From: Triticum aestivum
Lineage: Eukaryota > Streptophyta > Magnoliopsida > Poales > Poaceae
Reading direction: 5' to 3'
Length of the DNA: 64,000 nt
NCBI RefSeq assembly: GCF_018294505.1
Contig: NC_057811.1
Span: forward strand, 21,742,579 to 21,806,578
Shown here: piece by piece, positions 55,661-64,000 of the stretch
Layout: each line of letters starts with the position of its first letter
Position numbering within the stretch: position 1 is the first letter of the stretch
The notes under the pieces: generated by a model
Seen by the model: only the letters and a program-made list of their open reading frames with translations
Database searches by the model: none
What the model was told of the DNA's origin: nothing
Program-made: the position numbers and the translations under genes

Positions 55661-58260
55661 GGGGTTAGTGTTAAACCTAAATAAATGTTATTTGGTGTTT
55701 GCATCAAGCATGAATATGATTTGATCATGGTTATTGCAATACGGTTATTCATTTAAGTTAGAGAATAATTGTTGTTCTGTTTACATGAATAAAACCTTCT
55801 ATGGTCATACACCCAATGAAAATGGTTTGTTGGATCTCGATCGTAGTGATACACATATTCATAATATTGAAGCCAAAAGATGCAAAGTTAATAATGATAG
55901 TGCAACTTACTTGTGGCACTGCCGTTTATGTCATATTGGTGTAAAGCGCATGAAGAAACTCCATGCTGATGGGATTTTGGAATCACTTGATTATGAATCA
56001 CTTGATGATTGCGAACCATGCCTTATGGGCAAGATGACTAAGACTCCGTTCTCCGGAACAATGGAGCGAGCAACTGACTTATTGGAAATAATACATACTG
56101 ATGTATGCGATCCGACGAGTGTTGAGGCTCGCGGCGGGTATCGTTATTTTCTGACCTTCACAGATGATTTGAGCAGATATGGGTATATCTACTTGATAAA
56201 AGATAAGTATGAAACATTTGAAAAGTTCATATATTTCAGAGTGAAGTGGAAAATCATCGTAACAAGAAAATAAAGTTTCTACGATATGATCGTGGAGGAG
56301 AATATTTGAGTTACGATTTTGGTCTCCATTTGAAACAATACGGAATAGTTTCGCAACTCACGCCATCTGGAACACCACAGCGTAATGGTGTGTCCGAACA
56401 TCATAACCGTACTTTATTAGATATGGTGCAATGTATGATGTCTCTTACCGATTTACCACTATCGTTTTGGGGTTATGCATTAGGGACAGCTGCATTCACG
56501 TTAAATAGGGCACCATCTAAATCTGTTGAGACGACACCATATGAACTGTGGTTTGGCAAGAAACCAAAGTTGTCATTTCTCAAAGTTTGGGGTTGCGATG
56601 CTTATGTGAAAAAGTTTCATCCTGATAAGCTCAAACCCAAATCGGAGAAATGTGTCTTCATAGGATACCCTAAGGAGACAGTTGGGTACACCTTCTATCA
56701 CAGATCCGAAGGCAAGACATTCGTTGCTAAGAATGGATCCTTTCTAGAGAAGGAGTTTCTCTCGAAAGAAGTGAGTGGGAGGAAAGTAGAACTGGATGAG
56801 GTAGCTGTACCTGCTCCCTTATTGGAAAGTAGTTCATCAGAAAAATCTGTTCCTGTGACTGCTACACCAATTAGTGAGGAAGCTAATGATGATGATCATG
56901 TAACTTCAGATCGAGTTACTGCCGAACCTCGTAGGTCAACCAGAGTGAGATCCGCACCAGAGTGGTACAGTAATCCTGTTCTGGAGGTCATGTTACTTGA
57001 CCATGACAAACCTACGAACTATGAGGAAGCGATGATGAGCCTAGATTCCGCGAAATGGCTTGAGGCCATGAAATCTGAGATGGGATCCATTTATGAGAAC
57101 AAAGTGTGGACTTTGGTTGACTTGCCCGATGATCGGCAAGCCATAGAAAATAAATGGATCTTCAAGAGGAAGACAGACGCTGATAGTAGTGTTACTATCT
57201 ACAAAGCTAGACTTGTCGAAAAAGGTTTTTGACAATGTTCAAGGTGTTGACTAACGATGAGATTTTCTCACTCGTAGCGATGCTTAAGTCTGTCCGAATC
57301 ATGTTAGCAAATTGCCACATTTTATGAAATCTGGCAAATGGATGTCAAAACTACATTCCTTAATGGATTTCTTAAAGAAGAGTTGTATATGATGCAACCA
57401 GAAGGTTTTGTCGATCCTAAAGGTGCTAACAAAAAGTGCAAGCTGCAGCGATCCATCTATGGACTAGTGCAAGCATCTCGGAGTTGGAATATACGCTTTG
57501 ATGAGTTGATCATAGCATATAGTTTTATACAGACTTGCGGTGAAGCCTGTATTTAAAGTGAGTGGGAGCACTACAGCATTTCTGATAAGCATATGTGAAT
57601 GACATATTATTGATCGGAAATAATGTAGAATTTTCTGGAAAGCATAAAGGAGTATTTGAAAGGAGTTTTTCAAAGAAAGACCTCGGTGAAGCTGCTTACA
57701 TATTGAGCATCAAGATCTATAGAGATAGTTCAAGACGCTTGATAAGTTTTTTCAATGAGTACATATCTTGACTAGATTTTGAAGTAGTTCAAAATGGAAT
57801 AGTCAAAGAAAGAGTTCTTGCCTGTGTTACAAGGTGTGAAATTGAGTAAGACTCAAAGCCCGACCACGGCAGAAGATAGAAAGAGAATGAAAGTCATTCC
57901 CTATGCCTCAGCCATAGGTTCTATAAAGTTTGCCATGTTGTGTACCAGATCTATTGTATACCCTACACTAAGTTTGGCAAGGGAGTACAATAGTGATCTA
58001 GGAGTAGATCACTGAACAGCGGTCAAAATTATCCTAAGTAGAATAAGGATATGTTTCTCGATTATGGAGGTGACAAATGGTTCGTCGTAAAGGGTTACAT
58101 CGATGCAAGTTTTGACACTGATCCAGAAGACTCTAAGTCTCAATCTGGATACATATTGAAAGTGGGAGCAATTAGCTAAAGTAGCTCCGTGCAGAGCATT
58201 GTAGACATAGAAATTTGCAAAATACGTACGGATCTGAATTTTGGCAGACCCGTTGACTAA
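55661..58260 (+). pseudogene. Copia-3 pol: integrase, RT, RNase H
   Basis: Integrase: YLWHCRLCHIGVKRMKKLH (about 55910), CEPCLMGK, FTDDLSRYGY; then from 56246 a 328-codon frame with LTPSGTPQRNGVSEHHNRT (integrase core) and LSFWGYALGTAAFTLNRAPS, followed by the RT start (AKWLEAMKSEM, NKWIFKRKTDAD). A frameshift near 57230, then [21 protein letters not shown] (57338). The active-site motif is YVND rather than YVDD at about 57588-57599. RNase H remnants run to about 58200. Best preserved pol of the three, but broken in several places and with a changed catalytic Asp. Confidence 0.88.
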
Positions 58261-58304
58261 ACTTCTCTCACAAGCAAAACATGATCACACCTTAGTACTC
58301 TTTG

Positions 58305-58476
58305 GGTGTTAATCACATAGCGATGTGAACTAGATTTCTGACTCTAATAAACCCTTTGAGTGTTGGTCACATGGCGATGTGAACTATGGGTGTTAATCAC
58401 ATAGTGATGTGAACTATTTGTGTTAAATCACATGGCGATGTGAACTAGATTATTGACTCTAGTGCAAGTGGGAGAC
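58305..58476 (+). repeat. Short repeats and polypurine tract of Copia-3
   Basis: GTTAATCACATAG(C/T)GATGTGAACTA recurs about four times, with GACTCTA motifs; then AAGTGGGAGAC (58466-58476) adjoins the 3' LTR. Same design as 8725-8865. Confidence 0.75.
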
Positions 58477-60198
58477 TAAAGGAAATATGCCCTAGAGGCA
58501 ATAATAAAGTTGTTATTTATATTTCCTTATATCATGATAAATGTTTATATTCATGCTAGAATTGTATTAACCGGAAACTTAGTACATGTGTGAATACATA
58601 GACAAACAGAGTGTCACTAGTATGCCTCTACTTGACTAGCTCGTTGAATCAAAGATGGTTAAGTTTCCTAGCCATAGATATGAGTTGTCATTTGATTAAC
58701 GAGATCACATCATTAGGGAATGATGTGATTGACTTGACCCACTCCGTTATCTTAGCACCTGATCGTTTAGTATGTTGCTATTGCTTTCTTCATGACTTAT
58801 ACATGTTCCTATGACTATGAGATTATGCAACTCCCGAATACCGGAGGAACACTTTGTGTGCTACCAAACGTCACAACGTAACTGGGTGATTATAAAGGTG
58901 CTCTACAGGTGTCTCCAATGGTACTTGTTGAGTTGGTATAGATCGAGATTAGGATTTGTCACTCCGATTGTCGGAGAGGTATCTCTGGGCCCTCTCGGTA
59001 ATGCACACCACTATAAGCCTGCAAGCAATGTGACTAATGAGTTAGTTGCGGGATGATGCATTACGGAACGAGTAAAGAGACTTGCCGGTAACAAGATTGA
59101 ACTAGGTATTGAGATACCGACGATCGAATCTCGGGCAAGTAACATACCGATGACAAAGGGAACAACGTATGTTGTTATGCGGTTTGACCGATAAAGATCT
59201 TCGTAGAATATGTAGGAGCCAATATGAGCATCCAGGTTCCGCTATTGGTTATTGACCGGAGACGTGTCTCGGTCATGTCTACATAGTTCTCGAACCCGTA
59301 GGGTCCGCACGCTTAACGTTCAGTGATGATTTGTATTATGAGTTTATGTGTTTTGATGTACCGAAGGTAGTTCGGAGTCCCGGATGAGATCAGGGACATG
59401 ACGAGGAGTCTCGAAATGGTCGAGACGTAAAGGTCGATATATTGGACGACTATATTCGGACATCGGAAAGGTTCTGAGTGATTCGGGTATTTTTCGGAGT
59501 ACCGGAGAGTTACGGGAATTCGTATTGGGCCTTAATGGGCCATACGGGAAAGGAGAGAAACGCCTCAAAGGGTAGCCGCACCCCTCCCCATGGACTGGTC
59601 CGAATTGGACTAGGGAGGAGGGGGGGGGGGCCTTCCTTCCTTCTCCTTCTCCCTTCCCTTTTTCCTATTCCATGTGGATGGAGGAATCCTACTAGGACTA
59701 GGGAGTCCTAGTAGGACTCCACACTTGGGCGCGCCCTATGAGGGCCGGCCTCCTCCTCCCTCCATCCTTTAAATACGTGGCCAAGGGGAACCGCATAGAC
59801 ACACAAGTTGATTGTTCCAAGCCGTGTGCGGTGCCCCCCTCCACCCTAATCCACCTCGGTCATATCGTAGCAGTGCTTAGGCGAAGCCCTGCGTCGGTAG
59901 CAACATCATCACAGTCATCACGCCGTCGTGCTGACGGAACTCTCCCGTGAAGCTCTGCTGGATCGGAGTTCGTGGGACGTCATCGAGCTGAACGTGTGTA
60001 GAACTCGGAGGTGCCGTGTGTTCGGTACTTGGATCGGTCAGATCGTGAAGACGTACGACTACATCAACCGCATTGTCATAACGCTTCCGCTTTCGGTCTA
60101 CGAGGGTACGTGGACAACACTCTCCCCTCTCTTTGCTATGCATCACCATGATCTGCGTATGCGTAGGATTTTTTTTGAAATTACTGCGTCCCCCAACA
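58477..60198 (+). repeat. 3' LTR of Copia-3
   Basis: 1722 bp. It starts TAAAGG where TGAAGG is expected (a terminal G to A change) and ends CCAACA. Confidence 0.92.
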
Positions 60199-60261
60199 AG
60201 GAGTACTTGTAGTCCCGTCCGTATTGTGCTTCCACGGATGCCCAGGGTATTTTAAGTGCAT
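60199..60261. other. 63-bp Gypsy remnant between Copia-3 and solo LTR
   Basis: Continues at 61855 after removal of the solo LTR and one copy of TGCAT. Probably Gypsy internal sequence. Confidence 0.5.
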
Positions 60262-61849
60262 TGCTACCTCTTGAGCACTGCGTTGGTTTTCCCTTGAAGA
60301 GGAAAGGGTGATGCAGCAAAGTAGCGTAAGTATTTTCCTCAGTTTTTGAGAACCAAGGTATCAATCCAGTAGGAGGCCACGCACAAGTCCCTCGCACCTA
60401 CACAAACAAATAAATCCTCGCAACCAACGCAATAAAGGGGTTGTTAATCCCTTCACGGTCACTTACGAGAGTGAGATCTGATAGATATGATAAGATAATA
60501 TTTTTGGTATTTTTATGATAAAGATGCGAAGTAAAGAAAGCAAAATAAAAGCGACGCCAGAAATAGCTTGTTGTCAGGAGATTAATATGATGGAAAATAG
60601 ACCCGGGGGCCATAGGATTCACTAGTGGCTTCTCTCAAGAGCATAAGTATTACGGTGGATGAACAAATTACTGTTGAGCAATTGACAGAATTGAGCATAG
60701 TTATGAGAATATCTAGGTATGATCATGTATATAGGCATCACGTCCGAGACAAGTAGACCGACTCCTGCGTGCATCTACTACTATTACTCCAAACATCGAC
60801 CGCTATCCAGCATGCATCTAGAGTATTAAGTTCAAAAGAACAGAGTAACGCTTTAAGCAAGATGACATGATGTAGAGGGATAAACTCATGCAATATGATA
60901 TAAACCCCATCTTGTTATCTTCGATGGCAACAATACAATACGTTCCTTGCTGCCCCTACTGTCACTGGGAAAGGACACCACAAGATTGAACCCAAAGCTA
61001 AGCACTTCTCCCATTGCAAGAAAGATCAATCTAGTAGGCCAAACCAAACTGATAATTCGAAGAGACTTGCAAAGATAACCAATCATACATAAAAGAATTC
61101 AGAGAAGATTCAAATATTGTTCATAGATAAACTTGATCATAAACCCACAATTCATCGGTCTCAACAAACACACCACAAAATAAGATTACATTGAATAGAT
61201 CTCCACAAGAGAGGGGGAGAACATTGTATTGAGATCCAAAAAAGAGAGAAGAAGCCATCTAGCTAATAACCATGGACCCGAAGGTCTGAGGTAAACTACT
61301 CACACATCATCGGAGAGGCTATGGTGTTGATGTAGAAGCCCTCCGTGATCGATACCCCCTCCGGCGGAGCTCCGAAAAAGGCCCCAAGATGGAATCTCAC
61401 GGGTACAGAAGGTTGCGGCGGTGGAATTAGGTTTTTGGCTCCGTATCTGGTAGTTTGGGGGTACGTAGGTATATATAGGAGGAAGAAGTACGTCGGTGGA
61501 GCAACGTGGGGCCCACGAGTGTGGAGGGCGCGCCCAGGGGGGTAGGCGCGCCCCCCTACCTCGTGCCCTCCTGGTTGATGTCTTGACGTAGGGTCCAAGT
61601 CCTCTGGATCACCCTTCGTTCCGAAAATCACGTTCCCGAAGGTTTCATTCCGTTTGGACTCCGTTTGATATTCTTTTTCTGCAGAACTCTGAAATAGGCA
61701 AAAAAACAGCAATTCTGGGCTGGGCCTCCGGTTAATAGGTTAGTCCCAAAAATAATATAAAAGTGTATAATAAAGCCCATTAATGTCCAAAACAGAATAT
61801 AATATAGCATGGAACAATCAAAAATTATAGATACGTTGGAGACGTATCA
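60262..61849 (-). repeat. Solo LTR, Gypsy/Athila-like, minus orientation
   Basis: 1588 bp. On the minus strand it starts TGATACGTCTCCAACGTAT and ends GAGGTAGCA. Perfect 5-bp target duplication TGCAT (60257-60261 and 61850-61854). A TATA-like TATATA (minus strand, about 61468-61478). No internal sequence, so it formed by LTR-LTR recombination. The text is very common in Triticeae; I do not assign the family name. Frames inside it are not genes. Confidence 0.93.
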
Positions 61850-61854
61850 TGCAT

Positions 61855-64000
61855 AGTTATGTATGCACGGTACGGATTTCGCAGGTGTATGAGGCGGACG
61901 ACGGAAGCCGAACTGCTAATCCCGCTCCGAAATTGGTCGGTCCTGCTGAATGGAGACCGGAGGCTTAATGGCCGACAAGGTATGTGGTTTAATAAGATCG
62001 CTTTGTACTTCGGCTGAAGTAACCATAGTATGATCCTCAGTCCGGAGGGAGCGCTTCTCACGCTCCCCTATAGAGGTGTGTGTCACGTATACCATGTTCA
62101 CTGTTTTTACTTCGGGGGGAAATTGCTTCTGACCCCCGGTATTAGGTTGGTGAGTCTCTTTGTCGTCGCTATCAGCGGGCGGCCTCTTCCCCTTGTGTTC
62201 GGCTTTGAGCTTGCCGGCCTCTTTGAAAACCCAACAACTTCTGTTGGTGTGATAGGCTGGTTTATCGGGGTTGCCATGAATCTGGCAGGGCCGATCCAAT
62301 ATCTTATCTAGATTGGATGGTCCATCTCTGTTTGCCTTGAATGGCTTTTTCCGTCGACCGGGTTTGGGGCCACTGAATCCGGCATTGACCGTTGTGTCGT
62401 GCATTCTTTCATTATCATTGCGACGTTTGTGTTTACTGTGTCGTGGCTTGCCATTGCCGTCTCGGACATCGGAAGTGCCCGGATCGCTGGCGCTGTTGCT
62501 TCTATGAGCGACCTAGTTGTCTTCTCCCGTGCAAAAGCGGGTCATCAGAGCGGTAAGGGCTGACATGGATTTTGGTTTTTCTTGACCGAGGTGGCGGGCG
62601 AGCCATTCGTCCCGGACGCAGTGTTTGAAGGCCGCTAGGGCTTCCACGTCCGGACAGTCGATGATTTTGTTCTTTTTAACTAAGAACCTATTCCAAAGCT
62701 TTCTGGCTGACTCTCCGGGCCGCTGGACGATGTGACTTAAGTCATCGGCATCTGGTGGCCGGACATATGTACCTTGGAAGTTGTCGCGGAAGGCGTCTTC
62801 CAAATCCTCCCAACTGCCAATAGAGTTTTTAGGCAGACTGTTTAGCCAGTGCCGAGTTGGCCCTTTGAGTTTTAGTGGAGGTATTTGATGGCATGAAGGT
62901 CATCTCCGCGGGCCATATGGATGTGGAGAAGGAAATCCTCGATCCATACTGCGGGATCAGTTGTCCCATCATATGATTCGATATTCACGGGTTTAAACCC
63001 TTCTGGGAATTCGTGCTACATTACTTCATCTGTGAAGCAAAGAGGGTGTGCGGCGCCTCTATATTGGGCCACATTGCGACATTGTTCCGATGGAGTCCAT
63101 CTGCGGTTTTTGGCCCCTTGTCACGTCCGAATAGGTAGCCATCGTCATGTGTCGGGGCACGTCCTCGCGATCCGTAGATCGATCTAGTATGTCCTGCTCT
63201 ATTGTCCAGTTTGTGCCGCAAGTCGTAGGTATGTCCCCGAGCTGTTTTATCTCTGCCTTTACGGTGAGGTGGGGCGGGCTGGTGTTCGGCTTGAGTTGCC
63301 GCTTTGTCCCGTCCACATGGTGGTCGGTCAGCCGCATTGTGCGATGATGGTACGGGCTCTAGTGCCTCATCATCGAACTGAGGTAGCAATTTGCGCTTCA
63401 GGTAACTTTTGGCTGGGCGCTTTAGGCCGTATTCTTCGGCTGCTAGGACATCGGTCCATCTATTGTTGAGCAGATCTTGGTCAGCTTGCAGCTACTGCTG
63501 CTTCTTTTTCAGGCTCCTTGTAGTGGCTATTAGCTGGCGCTTAAAGCGCTCCTGCTCGAGAGGTTCCTCAGGCACGAGAAAATCCTCGTTGCCAAGGCTT
63601 ACCTCATCCTCAGAGAGTGGAAGATAATTACTGTCCTCTGAGTCTTCGTTTATGGCCTGTTCGTCAGGGCTAACTTGCCCGTTTTCCCGTTCCTTCTGTT
63701 CGGAAGTTATCTCAATGGGGTCTTCATTATCTTCGGCATCGTCCGGAGTATTGTTTTCTCCCGTGCCAGTATTGCTGTCTTTTCCACGACGCGACTTAGA
63801 GCGGCGCCGCTGACGCCGGCGTTTTGGCTGTATCACAGGAGGTTCATCCTCAACTGGATCTTCTTTGTCATCGTCGTTAGTTCTTTTAGGTGTATCCACC
63901 ATGTACACGTCGTAAGAAGAGGTGGCCATCCAGCGTCCGGTAAACAACGGGTTTTGGCCCTGCTCCTCATCGGCATCGTCGTCCATACCGTCGATGTCTT
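61855..64000 (-). pseudogene. Gypsy gag region, decayed, continuing beyond window
   Basis: Minus strand. 63986-63492 is an acidic then basic segment (TPKRTNDDDKEDPVEDEPPV, PKRRRQRRRSKSRRGK), probably an N-terminal gag part; its true start lies at or beyond the window edge. About 63389-63021 is a degraded linker. 62803-62513 is a retrotransposon gag/capsid-like domain (AFRDNFQGTYVRPPDADDL, GESARKLWNRFLVKKNK). 62404-61916 holds a Cys/His cluster, CQIHGNPDKPAYHTNRSC, like the nucleocapsid finger of plant Gypsy elements. Frames are broken between these segments. It packages element RNA in intact relatives; inactive here. Confidence 0.75.

Larger units (their letters stand above)
51749..60198 (+). 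mobile_element. Copia-3: BARE1/Angela/WIS-type element, 5' LTR truncated
   Basis: Two LTRs (51749-53387 and 58477-60198), primer site, gag-pol and polypurine tract in normal order. The first 104 bp of the 5' LTR are missing and a short duplication of TACATGTGTGAATACATA marks the break. Right flank is AGGAG (60199-60203); no left target duplicate is found because of the deletion. It lies within the Gypsy. Confidence 0.93.
46819..64000 (-). mobile_element. Gypsy LTR retrotransposon, minus orientation, nested and pol-deleted
   Basis: The left boundary is the 3' LTR (46819-47279). Reading leftward from the right edge, gag lies at 61850-64000 on the minus strand. An ORF in antisense to gag-pol lies at 47821-50498 on the plus strand, between where pol should be and the 3' LTR. 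That layout recalls Tat/Retand-lineage Gypsy elements with antisense ORFs. Pol is absent; Copia-3 (51749-60198) and a solo LTR (60262-61849) occupy the place. The 5' LTR should be right of 64000. Family name not assigned. Confidence 0.75.

Noticed and set aside
10582..60203. AGGAG flanks both Copia-1 and the right side of Copia-3, suggesting target-site preference or exchange between elements
   Set aside because: A five-base match is easily coincidental, the left flank of Copia-3 is deleted, and the surrounding sequences are unrelated.
61296..61712. 138-codon minus-strand ORF
   Set aside because: Lies wholly within the solo LTR and runs through its promoter and leader; not coding.
1..64000. 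tRNA, rRNA or other structured RNA genes
   Set aside because: None recognised by eye on either strand; tRNA-like similarity is confined to retrotransposon primer sites.

Overview
This window looks like a piece of a large, repeat-rich grass genome of the wheat, Aegilops, barley and rye group (Triticeae). The pointers are three BARE1/Angela/WIS-type Copia retrotransposons, CACTA transposons with GGTCCCGGTT-type subterminal palindromes, a Stowaway MITE, Triticeae-style Gypsy LTRs, and a cereal-type F-box gene with GC-rich coding sequence. The species is inferred. There is no bacterial-style gene organisation.

Layout. 1-17805: the body and one end of a CACTA element (minus orientation). It carries a decayed gene with two B3-like domains, a GC-rich minisatellite, twelve copies of a 337-bp tandem repeat, and a nested Copia element (Copia-1, 2013-10581, target duplication AGGAG). 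17809-22400: 3' half of an F-box gene (copy A) cut by the CACTA end, with its long downstream region. 22490-23870: AT-rich degenerate repeats. About 24950-27281: 5' half of a second F-box gene (copy B) joined to the RNase H and 3' LTR of a truncated Copia. 27300-about 30280: a second CACTA element, opposite orientation, with a related two-B3 gene. 30281-33416: a duplicated F-box promoter block separated by a Gypsy LTR fragment and a solo Copia LTR. 33417 to about 41640: the only apparently intact host gene, an F-box protein gene (copy C), with a hAT element, a Stowaway MITE and repeated candidate terminal exons downstream.

41826-64000 is nested retrotransposons. Copia-2 (from 41826) was broken by a Gypsy element in minus orientation (from 46819 to beyond the window end). 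That Gypsy carries a multi-exon antisense ORF, has lost its pol region, and was invaded by Copia-3 (51749-60198) and by a 1.6-kb LTR now present as a solo LTR (60262-61849, target duplication TGCAT).

The F-box fragments A, B and C are head-to-tail relics of a local tandem gene cluster broken up by transposons. The most interesting signals are: the repeated LEQG-type terminal-exon modules downstream of F-box copies A and C; the two CACTA elements sharing a B3-like gene and a foldback-containing upstream region; the higher-order structure of the 337-bp array; and the same YVDD-to-YVND change in the reverse transcriptase remnants of two Copia elements. All similarity statements were made by eye, without database searches.
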